DNA of 64,000 nt, taken from NCBI GenBank assembly GCA_036023115.1, contig JAYKKT010000074.1:12024001-12088000 (forward strand). The letters are read 5' to 3'. A program made the translations under genes and the position numbers. Every line of letters starts with the position of its first letter. The stretch's first letter is position 1. Below are positions 12,266-27,200 of the stretch, piece by piece. The DNA is from Brasenia schreberi (Eukaryota; Streptophyta; Magnoliopsida; Nymphaeales; Cabombaceae). The notes under the pieces were generated by a model that searched no databases, was not told where the DNA came from, and saw nothing but the letters and a program-made list of their open reading frames with translations.

Positions 12266-15200
12266 CTGTACGGCAAAGGCAACACAAATGATGAGGATAC
12301 TGTCCCTCCCCTTATATGGAGAAAATAACAGGAGCTCTGCAATCTGTTTTCTGAGAATGGGATAAAGCTTATCGCTTCAATGTGAGCTCACACTCATGAC
12401 ACATGAATCTCAGAGCTGGAAACTCAGAAGTGTCAGAAACACTGAACCTTGAAAACCCAGGTACCTGAACGACATTATGCAATACACATTGTGCATATGC
12501 GGTTGTGCATGTCTCCACTATCACCAACACTAACCAAGCTTTTCTGTCATTAGGTGGAGGGGCTAGAAGTGCAACACAAGTACCTCCAACAAGGTCATTG
12601 TGCCAGTACATTCTTGCACAAATAGGTTAACTTCAAAATTCTAAGGGAATTGGTGCACTAGTAATGTTGGAAAGAGTATTCCATGATGCACATTGAATGT
12701 ATTGTATCAAAAGGTAAACTTGATTATAGTGAAGGGAATCACAGAACAGGGTTTTATTACCTACATATACTCAGCCTTCTAAGACATGCTTTAAAAGATC
12801 CGCACCCCCCCCCCACCCCCACCCGCCCTTTCACTCTCTTTTTTTCTTCGCAGTTTTGAGGGATAAATCATCTTTCTCAGTTTCTAAGTATGGTCGTGTC
12901 TCCCCCATTCCCCCTTGAATTTCAAGCTGTCGTGTCCCATACCGATCCCCCACACCGGCACTTGTGTCTGTACCAGTGTTTTCCATATCGCATAGCATAT
13001 CATTTAGTGGGAAATAACGAAACAATAAGGGGCATGTATCGGAAGCAATACATGGGATACAGATCTAGTGTATATAAACCTGTGTTTTTCATTGTATTTT
13101 CATTCTTCTCTTGGATTTTGTTCTTCGATCTCTGGCTTCTACCGCAAAGGGCGAAGAAGGCTGCAACTGACTGGATTTCCGGCAAGGGAGAAGGAACTCA
13201 AAGTTCTGGAGATACCTCTAGGGTCTATTTGTTGTGGTATACTCTCCCTTAGGGAGAGATAAGATGGTTTTCTTTCTCACAGACACACTATGTGATCTGC
13301 AATGAAGGCATCTAGCTCTTATGGTTTTAACTCTTGACCTGGTATACATTGTTTTACTTTAACTTTTGGATGATTGAATTGGTCTTGAACAATTTTCTGG
13401 TAATCTAGCTCTCGTGTAGCCTAAAGTAAGAGACCATCCTTCAATATCGGCATTGGTGGACATCTAGCTCTTAGTCACGTACCTATCATAATGTCCTTAG
13501 GCATGTTCTCTCTTGTGCTCACTTTCAGTAAATGGATGTGATGAGAAACTGAACCTGTTTTTCTCTCTTCTGAATGGTGATTTATGAAGTGGGTGAATGT
13601 GTGATGATTTGTGAAGTGGGTGAACGTGTTTGGGTGTTTTGAGATTTATGAAGTCATGCTTTATAAAATGGGTGAACTTATGGCATTTATAAAGTCCTTG
13701 TATTTGTTTGCTTTTATTTTCAGGTTTATTGTGCAGGATAAATCAAGATGCTAGGAGGTTCTCAATAGATGACATGTTTTGATGATCTGACATAGCAACG
13801 ATATACTTCAATAGAAGGTAGATTTAGAGTGAAATGCAATTTCTGTGATAAACCTATGAGTAATGGAGCTGCTCGGCTCAAGCATCACTTGGCAGAAATT
13901 AAGGAAGCTGCTCCCTGTACAGGCACAACCAGGAAAGTCTCTTAAGCTATTTAAATGACACTGTTTACAAATGATAAAAGGCATAACTAAGGCAACAAAA
14001 GGAAAATACAGGGATGGTTGAGAAAGAGTTAAAAGATGAGGATGTCATTGTAGTTCTACAGAGATCAAGGGGAAGAGGGTTATCAAAGAGGATACAAGCC
14101 ATAGAATAGAATAGAGGTCGGGAAAGATCGTCTTGTTAATAATTTTTTTCCACTTAGTGCTACACCTGGTTCTCAACTTAGTATTTATATTGTTATGGCT
14201 ACAAATCATATCCATGAGCAAGTAGACCTTGTAATGCAGAGGTGGTTTATGATGCATGTCTCCTATTCAATACTATAAATTCATTTTATTTTTAAGGAAT
14301 AGTTGAGGCTATTGTCAACATTGAGCCAAGGTATAAGATACCCACTTATTATAAATTGAGAGTGAAATTGTTAGATAAAACTGTTTGTTAAGTGCAGAAT
14401 CATTACACTTTTTGAGAGAGTTATGTAAGGAGACAGGTTGCAATATCATGATAAAGGGATGAATAGATATGTAAAGAAGAACTTTATCAAACTTCCGTGT
14501 TTATTATCCTAAGGAGCTTGTGTTTATAAAATCTCCTGACTTATCAAATGAGTGTCACACTGCGGCTGTAATAAAGATTTCAATAATGTGAACTTAGAGG
14601 CTGATAGTGAAAATGTGATTCAATTCATTAGAGACAAGACAATGCAAAGGAGTTAGTTGATGGCTTGATGCTTCTATCACATTTTATTGCACAACTTGTG
14701 CATGACAAGGTGTAGACCTTATATTGGAGAGTATAGGAAAAAATAGAGGAGATAGAGGAAACAATTCAAGGCTTGTCGAGATTTACAAAATTCATCTACA
14801 ATCATACAATCATGCATTTGTTTATTATAATAAGGTATATTGGTGGTGGTGAGCTTCTTTGTATTGTTGCTACTTGATATGTTACATATTGTTTGTCCAT
14901 GAAAACGAGTCTTGAAGCAAACGTTTAGTTTAGATGAGTGACAGTAGTTTGCTTATCTGCCACAAAACAGGAGAAACAAGAAGTTCACTCAAATTTCAGA
15001 GATGGTTTTTAAGAGGTCGATTTGGCATAGCTGATAATCAGAAGAAGCCATCAACGGTTATCTTTACAAAGCTATAGATGGTACTAAGAAGGCCATCAGA
15101 AGCAACTTTAACAGTAGGAAGTCATTGTATAATGTATGGAGAATCACTGATGATAGAAGTCACAGGTAGTTGCATCAACCTATTCGCATTGCAGCCTTCT

Positions 15201-15424
15201 ACCAAATCCATACATTTAGGTATTCTAGTTCGTTTAAGAGGAACAGTGAAATAAATAGATGTATTGTTAGAGAAATGGACTTGGATCCATTTACATTTGG
15301 ATCGGTTCCTGTCCTGATCCAGGAGGAGCGGCTAGGGAGAGTTTTTTTTAGTATAAGGGTGTTTTAGTATTGTGTTTATTATAAAGTAAGTAACCCAATA
15401 GGGTTACTGCGATTAAGAAAATAG

Positions 15425-15482
<58 letters not shown>

Positions 15483-18138
15483 AGTCATGAAGATGCATGG
15501 CCCTCCTCTTTTTTCTTTGTAAATTCCTTTGTGTTAATAAAATTTTTAGTGAAAAATCAACATGGTATCAGAACCTAATCGTGGAATTAAGAGATATTTC
15601 TGCTGACCAGCTGCTGTGTAGAAGATAAGGCAGTTGACCAAGCAGTCAACACGTGTGTGGCACAGATGAAGGAGTGCAGTCACTGATTTAGGAAGTACAA
15701 ATAGGCAGAATCCACAGCCTGCAGACCACCAACATTGGTTGCACAGAGGTATTTGCAAAAAAAAGAGAGATTATTTAGCGAAAGGGGGCAGCAATGCCCA
15801 ATAAAGGTAAAGTTGTTGAATCATTGATTCCCTACAAACAGCAACCAACAACAACAACAACTAAACCTTTTCCCATATTAGACGGAGTCGGCTACATGGA
15901 TTCTTTGTTTTCACAGAGCCCTATCATATGCCATGTTAGCAATTAACTCAGAATAAGCTAGATCATTCTTTATTGTTTCTCCAACACTTTTGTGGTCGTC
16001 CTCTACCTCTTTTAATACTTTCCAAATTTAGTTTTTCACACCTTCTTATAGGTTCTTCTTTTGATTTTCTTTCTATATGTCCAAACCATCTTCTTTTGTA
16101 GTTGTCCTTTGAATCGTTGATTCCCTGAGTAACAAAAAAGAGAAAGGTTTTAAAATTACAAATATCAAATTCGATGAAAGAAAGTATTTATAATGGACAC
16201 GTTATGTACAACTTGCAATCTTGGCGAGAGGAAGATGAGAATACTTGACTGGCAAGATTCCCAGGACAAGTCCTGCGGATTCAATCTACCTCAAATGGCG
16301 TAGAGAAAGCGCGTTAGTGAGAGTATGGTTGATTCAATCCATGACTCCAATTATAGGCAACACTTTTATGTTTCTTGAATCAACTGATGAGATTTGGAAG
16401 GCAGTCCATGATGCTTATGCTGAAAGAAAAATTATTGCAAAAAATATGAAATCATAGAAAAGATTTGTCGGTGTCATCAAGGAGGAAGAATAACTCCAAG
16501 GTTTCTGGGAAGAGTTGCAATTCTTTTCTAGAAGAAAATGCCAAACGTGTACGAAGGAACGTAATGAGAAATTCGAGAAACGCAAAATATTTGATATATT
16601 GCGAGGTGTATCGTCTAAGAATGCGTACGAAGGAATGTAATGAGGAATTCGAGGAACGCAAAGTATTTGATATATTGTGGGGTGTATCGTCTGCGTTTGA
16701 AGTTGTTAAAAATAATATCCTTAGTAGGGAAGAACTCTCAACTTTGAGTACAGTTTCCTCTTTATTACTAAGAGAAGAAGACAAAAAGAACCTCGAAAAA
16801 GAAAGTAAGCCAAGTTTTAAAAATACATTTGTGGGAAGGAACCTAACGTACTATTGAGTATGGACTAGACTCATTAGCATAAATAAAAAAGAGGTTAGAA
16901 GAAATTGAGACTTGATTGACTGATTCACGAGCAACGTCTTCTTCAACTGTAGATCCTCAGGCAACAAGGGCATACCCCTTCTTGTTCATGGCAATAGGTA
17001 ATGTATCTTCTTCTTGATCAAGAGTTTGGGTAATTGACTTGGGTGCAACAGACCACATGGTGGGATATTCAGAATTTTTCAATGTCATTAACTTGGTTGA
17101 TGGCTCTCATACCCCTATAATGAGAAAATGAAGTATAATTACCTCTCTGGGGATACTAAAAAATGATCCTCAGGCAATAAGGGCATACCCCTTCTTGTTC
17201 ATGGCAATAGGTAATGTATCTTCTTCTTGATCAAGAGTTTAGGTAATTGACTTGGGTGCAACAGACCACATGGTGGGACATTCAGAATTTTTCAATGTCA
17301 TTAACTTGGTTGATGGCTCTCATACTCCTATAATGAGAAAATGAAGTATAATTACCTCTCTGGGGATACTAAAAAATGTTTAACATGTCCCTAGTCTTCC
17401 AATTAATTTATTGTCCATATATGCCCTACTTAGAGATTTAAATTGCTTAGTAATCTTTAGATATACTGGAAGATGGAGAGGATCTTTGGTCAGGATAGTA
17501 TGAAGAAAGAGTTTTATTTCTATGAGGAGACAAGAAGGATAGAGACATGAGACATATCTACCTTGATGGTAACAAACCGACAAGAAGAAATAGTATTATG
17601 GCATCATAGATTAGGGCACTTGTCACTCTCAAAAATAAAAAAATTGTTACCACAATTAGCTAGTGATTGTGATTTTTCTTTTATTGAGATACTTGTCAAA
17701 AAGTTAAACACCATTGTGTCATTTCCTATTAGTGAATCAAGAGCATTAAGACCATTTGAAGTTATTCATTCTGACGTTTGGGATTTATGTATACCACCTC
17801 TTTACATGGTTATACCTGATTTAATGTGATTTATCTTATGAAATCCAAGGATGAAGTAAAAGTTATTCAGCCAGCATTTCATATGCTTGTTCATACACAA
17901 TTCCAATTTCCCATTAAGACTATATGTACCAATAATAGAGGAGAATTTATGTTTCATCACTTTAATGATTTTTTCTTGAACTTTAAAATACTACATCACA
18001 CTACTCCACAACAAAATGAAGTCTCTAAAAGAAAAAATTGTCATATGGACAAGTTCTAATTGCTGGGAGGAACTACTCCATTTCATTCCCTATGTCCTAA
18101 CCAAAAACAATTTCAAGTGTTTGGAAGTACTTGCTTTG

Positions 18139-18215
<77 letters not shown>

Positions 18216-21200
18216 ATTTAAGAGATAAATTAGATGTAAGGACAGTTAAATGCATTTTTGTGTTATTCACTTACTCAAAAGAGTTATAAATGTTACGATC
18301 CAATGAAAAAAATAACTTATGTCATGGATGTAATATTTCATGAGGATATTCCCTTTTATATTACAAATAATAGTGATTTGCCAAATACATATCTAAAATG
18401 ACTTTGCTTACATCACCTATAGAAGACTATAAATTCCATGAAGATGAAAGACAAGAAATTATACACAAAGAACCAGCTGAAGACAAAGTCTTAAGACTTA
18501 CTCAAGAGGAAACAAACAAATCATCATGTCCCATCCTAATGCTACTCTCGACCCGAATTCTCCTTCTGATTCAGTTCAACAAGCTCCTGAGGTAAATCCT
18601 TTGATTTTTTTTTTATTCTTGTGATGATTTACCCATTTCACTAAAGAAGAAAAATGTGGGACAACTAAATATCCTATCAATCAATATGTATCCTAATCTA
18701 ATCTTCCAAAAGAATACCAAATTTTTTTATGAATGCATAAGCCTATTTCATACCTAAGCTTACCTAAGCACTTTGAAGAAGCCAAGCATGATTTAGAACG
18801 GAGAGAAGCAATGAGAGATGAAATTTCACCACCTAAAAAGAATCATACTTGGGGAACTTTCAAATCTCTCATCATGCCGAAAAACAGTGAGTTGCAAATG
18901 GGTCTATATCATCAAATTCAAGGCAGATGAGTTTATTTAGAGATAAATATGCACGGTTAATGACCAAAGGGTACAACCAATCATATGGAATAGGCTACAC
19001 AAACTTTTGCTCCGAATAGGCAATTGGATGTGAAGAATGTCTTCCTGTAAGGAGATTTATTAGAAGACATATACATGGATCTATCACCTCACTATAATGA
19101 TACAATGGGATCACAAAAGGTGTCCAAATTAAAGAAATCACTATATGGGCTAAAATAATTACCAAGAGCTCAGTTTGAAAATTTTTACGAAGGGATAATT
19201 AGTCTAGGATTTAAGAGAAGCATCAAATGATTACACTACTACAACAACAACAACTAAGTCTTTCCCATACTAGACGGGGTTGGCTACATGGATTCTTTGT
19301 TTCCACAGATCCCTATCGTGTGCCATGTTAGCAGATAACTCACAATAAGCTAGATCATTTTTTATTGTTTCTTTCCAACACTTTTGTGGTCGTCCTCTAC
19401 CTCTTTTAATACTTTCCAAATTTAGTTTTTCTAACCTTCTTACAGGTTCTTCTTCCCATATTCTTTCTATATGTTCAAACCATCTTAAACGATGTTCTCT
19501 CATTTTATCCTCTATTGATCTCACTCCTAATTTGTTCCTAATAACCTCATTATATATACGATCTTTTCTTGTATGACCACTCATCCATCTCAACATCTTT
19601 ATTTCTGTCTCAGACATCTTTTGTACATGTTGATGATTAACTGCCCAACACTCAGAACCATAAAACATGGCAGGCCTAATTGCTGCTCTATAATATTTAC
19701 CTTTTAACTTTAATGGTATCTTCTTATCACAAAGAATACCTTATGCTCCTCTCCATTTTAACCAACCAGGATTAATTCTATGTGTAACATCTCCATCAAT
19801 TCTTCCATCACTCTGAAAAATTGACCCTAAGTATTTAAAACTTTCCTTTTGGGGGATATAATGTGTGCCAATTTTAATTTCTATGTCCTCTGAAGTAACC
19901 AAATGATCAAACTTACATTCCATATATTCTGTCTTTGTTCTACTAAGTCGGAGGCCTTTGCTTTCTAATGTTTCTCTCCATAGTTCCAATTTTCTATTAA
20001 CTTTTTCCTTAGACTCCTCCACTAATACAATGTCATCTGCAAATAACATACACCAAGGTACTTCATCTTGAATATGTTTTGTTAACTCACCCATCACCAT
20101 TATAAATAAGTATGGACTTAAAGTTGATCCTTGATGTAACCCAATATCAACTTCAAAGAAGTTTGTCGTTCCTTCATGAGTCCTCACACATGTTTTTGCA
20201 CCATCATACATGTCTCTTATAAGGTTAATATATGTCAATGGGATACCTCTTTTTTCCAAAGTTCTCCAAAGAACCTCCCTCGGTACCCTATCATAAGTTT
20301 TTTGTGATCAATAAATATCATGTGAAGGTCTTTCTTTTTGCTCTAAAATGTTTCATAAGACGTCTCAAAAGGTGAATCACTTCAATAGTAGATCTGCCTG
20401 GCATGAATCCAAATTGGTTCTTTGTTGTACTTGATACTTGTCTTAACCTACGTTCGATAATTCTTTCCCATAATTTCATAGTATGACTCATTAACTTGAT
20501 ACCTCGATAATTCACACAATTTTGAATGTCTCCCTTGTTCTTATATATGGGTATAAGTGTACTTGCTCTCCATTCCTCGGGCATCTTTTGGTTTTTTCAT
20601 ATTGCATTAAATAGTCTTGTGAGCCAAGTGATTCCTATTTCTCCTAGTATTTTCCAAACCTCTATAGGAATATTATCTGGTCCTACCGATTTACCACCCT
20701 TCATATGTTTAAGAGCCTCTTTGACTTCATTCTTTTGAATACGTCAGTAGAAATTGTGGTTTATATACTTTTCTGAGTTGGCTAAATCTCCTAAACTAAT
20801 ACTAACATCTTTATTTTTATTAAAAAGATTATAAGAATAGTTTTTCCATCTATTTCTTATATCATCATTTGCCACTAGAATTTTTTCATCCTCGTCTTTT
20901 ATGCATCTGTTAAGATCTTTAGTTTTCTTATCTCTAACCCTAGCTATCCTAAAAATATCTCTTTCAACCTCTTTTGAGTTGAGTTTTTCATATAAATCCT
21001 CCCAAATCTTAGTTTTTGCTTCACTCACAGCCTTTTTCGCTTCCTTCTTTGCCTTCTTATAAGCCTCTAAAGTTTCACTAGTTTTCTTAGCATAATCTAA
21101 TTTGTAACATGCCCTCTTTGCCTTGATTTTATTTTGTACTACTTCACTCCACCACCAAGCTTCTTTTTGTGCCGGTACACCTCCCTTAGATACCCCTAAC

Positions 21201-24200
21201 ATATCTTTCGCCACTTTCCTAATATGTATAGCCATATTGTTCCACATATCACAAGGTGTGCCAACATAATTCCAAACATCTCCTTGAAGAACTTTCTGTT
21301 TAAATATATCTTCTTTCTTGCTTTTGAGGTTCCACCATTAAATGATTACACTCTATTCATAAAATGCAGTGATAAGACCATCTGATTAGATGTATATGTT
21401 GATGACATTATCAGATGATGGAGAGGATATTAATTCTCTTAAGCAAAGGCTACATAGTCTATTTGACTTAAAGGATATGGGTCATTTACATTACTTTCTT
21501 TGCATTGAAATGGTAAGATGCAATAAGAGAATGTTTGCATGTCAAAGGAAGTATATATTAGACCTATTGGAAGAGACAGATGTTGGAATGTCAGCCATGC
21601 ATTGTTCCCATTCAATCAAAGAGAAGGGCAAGTGAGAGATGAGGAGTTATATGAAGATATCGGCAGATATCAAAGATTGGTTGGTAAGTTAATTTACCTC
21701 ACCATCACGAGGCCAGATATTAGTTTTGCGGTGAGTTATGCTAGTAGGTGGATGCATGCTTTAATAAGACTGGATATTAATGTTGTATTTCATATAGTCT
21801 GATATCTTAAATCCACAATTACCCACAAAATTATGTACACACCTAACCAATCACTAGACATTGAAGTTTTTTCAGATGATTGGACTTGGTCTATTGAAGA
21901 CAAAAATCTACGTCACGCTACTTTGTATATTTAGGGAAAACGTTGTCTCCTGGAAAAGTAAAAAATAATAAGTGGTGGCAAAATCTAAGTGTAGAAGCCG
22001 AATACCGAGCTGTTGCACTTGGTATGTGTGAGGGTCTATGGATTTCATATCTCATAGAAGAAATCGGTATTAGAGTAAATATTCCTATTTATTTTTCTAC
22101 ATACAGTAAGGCAGTCATACAGATCACCTCAAATCTAGTGTATCACGAGAGGATGAAACACATTAAAGGAGATTGTCATTTCATAAGAGAAGATCACTAA
22201 GGAATCTTCAAGCTCATACATGTGCGCTCAGAGGACCAAGCTTCTGACTGCAGTAGGCTTAGAAAGGGCTCTTTCCAAGTTGGGAGTAATGTGTATCCTA
22301 CACCCAACATGAGGAACTGCTAGAGAGAGTTTCTTTAGTATAAGGGTGTTTTAGTCTTTTGTGTTTATTATAAAGTAAATAACCCATTAGGGTTAGGGTT
22401 ACCGTGTGATTAAGAAAACATAAGAGAGAGAGAGAGAGAGACAACAGGGAGCCGACAGTCACAGGAAGACACCTAGCCCTCCTCTTTCTCTTTTGTAAAT
22501 TCCTTTGTGTTTTGTGTGAATGAAATTTTTGGAGTATATAATAATTCTCTTCATCTATTGAGCAGGCTGGTAGCTATTTGAAACCGTGCAACTAACACCC
22601 ATACACCCATGTAAATTGAAACTTATGTTTATAGCTGTTTTTAAATAAGCATATCCTTACACAGTTATATCTTGTATTTTATATTTACATTTTATAGTTA
22701 TTGTTGTTGGTTGTATGGTGGAGTAGATTTCTTAGTGATTGTCCAAACCTAAAAAGTCTTTTTACTTAAGATTGTTAGTCAAACTTGTAGTCCAGCTGGT
22801 TGCGAAAGAAATTGGAGTGTCTTGCGCACATCCATAAAAAAAATGCAATAGGTTAGTGCATAAATGGTTTAATAATTTGGTACTTATATATTACAACATG
22901 CAGCTAAGGGAGAGGTAATTTAGTTATTAATAAAGTTTTTTAATTAGAGTTTCAATTTAAGTTTTACAATTTTATTATTGAACTTTTATCTATCATCCTT
23001 GTAGGCAATAAAAATAACTATCTTCAAGTAATATGAGAGCCAAATTGATCCAATTAGTCTTGACAATTTTTGACGTTTTAGAGGAATGGGTTGAAGATGA
23101 TGATGAAACAAATGCACTCCTCACAGAAAATGTTGAATACATCAACTTGGAAATGGAAGGGGTATGTACAACAGCGTGAGCAAGCATATGATGAGATTCA
23201 ATTTCATGATGGTGATAATGGTGAAGGAGGAAAAGGGCAAGAACTAGATTATTAGTTGATGATCCAGATTTTTATGTTTGACATCATGATTTGTTTACTT
23301 CTATAGCGACATAACTTCTAAACATGGTTAAAGACTTTCAGGTACATGCCCTGTATCATGTAACTTTAGATGCTTTAGAACTCATTTGCTTTGATTTGCT
23401 ATTTGCTAAAGCTAATGGACCAACGGTTATCCTTAATTGTCGATTAGTTAATGTTTACTTGTATTTAAACCATGGTTATTATTAGTCAATGTAATTATTA
23501 ACTTATTAAATTCGTGATATGCTATTCTTTTTATACTATGCCCATGTTTTCTGACTTGTTTTGATTCTTGACAATTATTTAAGGTTTTCTTCTGATTTTA
23601 ACTTTTTTTGGATTTATAGCCTTTTTAAAAACAAATTATAATACATTATGGTACATACAGCCATATTGTGTCAGATCAAAAACGATATGCCACTTATAGC
23701 ACTAGTCTGCACCCATGCCCATGTGACAGATTATTAAAGACATTCGACCCATATAGAATTAGAACAAAAATATCTAAACATTTACACTAAATTATTCCAC
23801 CATTAAAAAACCTGAACCAATTTTTAAGAAGCAAGACAACAAATATGCACCTCCCACGGAGTGTATTGTACCCATAAAGCTGAGTTGAAAACCGTCAATT
23901 AGGTAGGAATTATATGTGTATGTATATATATATATAATACTACCAAGTTACCAGCTTTTCTAAATAGAAGTTCAAAAATGAAGGCCACTGGATCATGATG
24001 GTGGTTCTTACTCTTGAGAATAAACTTCATATTATTCAACTTTGCAGCCGTCCCCCACTTCTTTCTTGTCTCTTCTATCTAACCCTAATCACCTATTAAT
24101 ACCCTATCTAACTTAATTTCCTAATTTACCCCTACTAAGAATTAACTATTTCTAAGATAACATAAGACTCAAAATGACAAAATAACATGAGGCATGACTC

Positions 24201-27200
24201 TTTTACACGACTTGACTCTCATTACATGACAAGACAACTTTCCTTAACACTTCCTCTCAAGTTGGGTGGAAAATGTTGATAACACCCAACTTGGATAAGG
24301 TCTCCTTTAATAGTTTGCTAGTAGTAGCTTTAGTTAAAAAATCTGCCCTCTGTTTGATAGAATAAACATACTCCGGTTGAAATTCTTTATTAGATATCTT
24401 CTCCCTGATGAAGTGGAAATCAATTTCTATATGCTTGGTCCTTTCATGATATACTGGATTAGATGCCATCTGAATGGTTGCACTGCAATCACAATATAAA
24501 GGAATAGGATGGTTAAGTGAATAACCCAATTCAGTAATCAATGAAGATATCCATTTTTCTTCACACATTGCTTGTGCTATAGCTCTATATTCAGCTTTTG
24601 CCGTAGATCTTGCAATTACTGTCTGTTTTTTGTTTTTCCAAGATATAATATTACTCCCAAGTAAAGTAACCAGTAGTTGACTTCTTGTCATCATAAGAAC
24701 CTGCCCAATCAGCATCAGAATAAAGTTCAATGTTTAAATTTGATGATTTTGAAAACAGTAAACATATTCCTAAAGTTGATTTGAGATATCGAAGAATTCT
24801 ATACACTGTATCCATCTGATTTTTAGTTGGTGAATGCATATATCTGCTCACAATCCCAATTACACACGCAATGTCTGGCGAGTAATGGTTAAATATATGA
24901 GCTTACCAACTAGTTTCTGATATTTATGGATGTCTTTGAACTCTTCACTGTCTCCGTTAAAAAAATTCTGGTTTACCTCCATTGGAATGTCACTAAGTTT
25001 ACATTCAAGCATTTGAATTTCTTCAAGGAGATCCATTAGGTATTTTCGCTGAGTCAAGTAGATACCTTTGTTAGAGTAAAGAACTTCTATGCCCAAGAAA
25101 TAGTGAAGCCTGCCCAGATCCTTAATATCAAATAATTTATGAAGTCTCATTTTCAACTTTGATATTTCTTCAAGATCATCTCCTGTAACAATAATGTCAT
25201 CAACATAAACTGCAAGAATCGATATTTTTGTCCCTTTCTTGAAGAATATTGTATGATCATTGAGGCTTTTGCAGTATCCCAAACTATACACTACTTTGCT
25301 GAATTTATCAAACCAAGCTCTTGGAGACTGTTTCAACCCATATATTGCTTTATTGAGTTTACATACTCTATTAGAAGATGACGAATTTCTTGTCATTCCT
25401 GGAGGTAGTTCCATGTATACTTCTTCATTGAAGTCTCCCTGTAAGAAAGCATTATTAACATCTAATTGCCATAAGTCCCATCCCAAGTTTGCTGCCATGC
25501 TAAGAAGTATTCTGATTGATGTAAGTTTAGCCACAGGTGCAAAGGTTTCTGTATAATCAATGTCATATGACTGACTGTATCCTTTAGCAATCAATCTAGC
25601 TTTATATCTCTCCGTTGTTCCATCTGCCTTATACTTAATAGTAAAGGCCCACTTACATCCTACTAATGCCTATTAGAAGGCAACTTTGTGATGGTCAATG
25701 TATTGTTCTTAACCAGTGCATTCAATTCTTCGTCAATTGCAGCTTTCCATAAGGGGCACTTGATTGCTTCTTCAAACTTTGAAGGAATCTTTTGTTTTTC
25801 AGCATTCATAATGAAGGTTTGACAACTTTGAGAGGTATTGACATATGGTGCGTATCGCACGATACGGGCAATACGCCCTGGGACCCTTATAAAGGGTCCC
25901 GGCCCGAGAGAAACCCGCGATTTTTCGCGGGTTTCCTCTCTCCTTTTGGATTCCTCAAGCTCCCTAAGAGTCGGTTTTTGCCTCCTTGGTGTTCAAAGTT
26001 CTAAAATCGTGCCCTACGGTGTCCGTCCAAGCCTCCAAACTCGGATTTAAATATATTTTTAATGTTTTTTCTATTTTTTTCCTTTATATTTATTGTTTTT
26101 TTGTGTTATTTCGGTTTTTTTTATGACAAAATATGAAGTTATTAAGTGTGTGTATACGATTTTTATTGCATTCATGAAGTGGGAGACACTCGATTTGAGT
26201 GTTATTTGAAGATTGGGGGATTTACGAAGTGCTTTTATTTTCAGGTTTTTGTTTGAATTAAAGTACTCCATTGAGATGACAGGAAGGGGTGATAGAGACT
26301 CTCATTCAAAGTCTAATGATACGGCATGCTAGTGGGGTATACCAGTTGAGGGTTCAAGGTTAAAAATCAGATGTTTATTTTGTGAAAAGGTGGTTAGTCG
26401 TGGAATTTGAAGGTTGAAACACCACCTAGCAAGAACTAGGAAAGAAGTTGCTCCATGCACAGGCAAAGTTAGAAGTGTGTCAGAAGGTATTAAATGGTAA
26501 TGCTTGCAGATGATTCAGAGCATACAGGAAAGGAGACAACAAAATGATGATTTCCAGATGTGTGAAGAAGCTGATGATGCTACTGCCACTGGAGTTGGAT
26601 TCACTGATAGTTTGCCTTCAGATGTTAGAACAAATATTGGTAGTAGCAGTTCGCGAGCACCTAGCAGAGGAAAGAGGGTTGCAGCTGAAGACTTTGGAGG
26701 TGGTAGAAGAGGAAGTTCAGGAAGGAGTAGAGGAAGAGCTTCTTCTTCTAGCATACATTTGTTCTTTCCTCCTTCTACTACACCTGGTGTTCAACCAGGA
26801 ATTCGTGCTGCTATGGCTTCAGAACAACTGCACGATCAAGCAGACATTGCAGTGAGCAGATGGTTTTATGATGCATGCATTCCATTCAATGCAGCAAACA
26901 GTTTTCATTTTCAAGCAATGGCAGATGTAATTGCTAACGGTCCAGGATACAGGATGCCCTCTTATCAGAAGTTGAGAGGGAAGATATTAGATCAGACCGT
27001 GATTGAAGTGCAGCAATACTGTTCGACTTTGAGACAATCGTGGAAGAAAACAGGATGCACTATCATGGCAGATGGATGGACGGATAGGCGAGGAAGGACG
27101 TTGCTAAACTTTCTTATATATTGTCCTAAAGGACTCATATTTTTTAGATCTCTAGATATGTCAGAGGAGAGGCACACTCCAGAGATCCTACGAGAGGAAT

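Larger units (their letters stand above)
15794..22260 (+). pseudogene. Copia-A gag-pol polyprotein, degenerate and interrupted
   Basis: The gag ATG is at 15794; an RTE fragment sits just behind it. Gag motifs follow near 16280-16450 ([19 protein letters not shown]). A protease motif ([11 protein letters not shown], with Leu for the usual Ser) lies in a tandem duplication at 16952-17377. The integrase region has [10 protein letters not shown] near 17590 and [13 protein letters not shown] is degenerate from 18733, cut by an RTE at SINDYTL, then resumes with YVDD-like sequence at 21390, [16 protein letters not shown], and RNase H near 21980-22200. Many stops and shifts; not functional. Confidence 0.88.
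15330..22530 (+). mobile_element. Copia-A LTR retrotransposon inside hAT-1
   Basis: Two related LTRs (15330-15562 and 22318-about 22530) enclose a Met-tRNA primer site and degenerate gag-protease-integrase-RT-RNase H sequence in Copia order (integrase before RT). Two RTE copies have inserted in it (15834-16110 and 19238-21339). The 3' LTR appears shortened by about 15 bp and no 5-bp target duplication could be assigned with confidence. Confidence 0.88.
12974..23704 (+). mobile_element. hAT transposon 1, interrupted by Copia-A
   Basis: Left end CAGTG and right end CACTA form the outer terminal inverted repeats, with ATATCG shared further in, inside an 8-bp target duplication. After removing Copia-A, the interior carries remnants of a BED-finger hAT transposase related to hAT-2 at 25838-29253. 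A possible TATA box (gtatataaacc) lies near 13071. It occupies SHH intron 8, antisense to SHH. Confidence 0.78.

Noticed and set aside
12890..13262. Plus-strand frames at the left end of hAT-1
   Set aside because: They cross the hAT-1 terminus and leader and show no domain.
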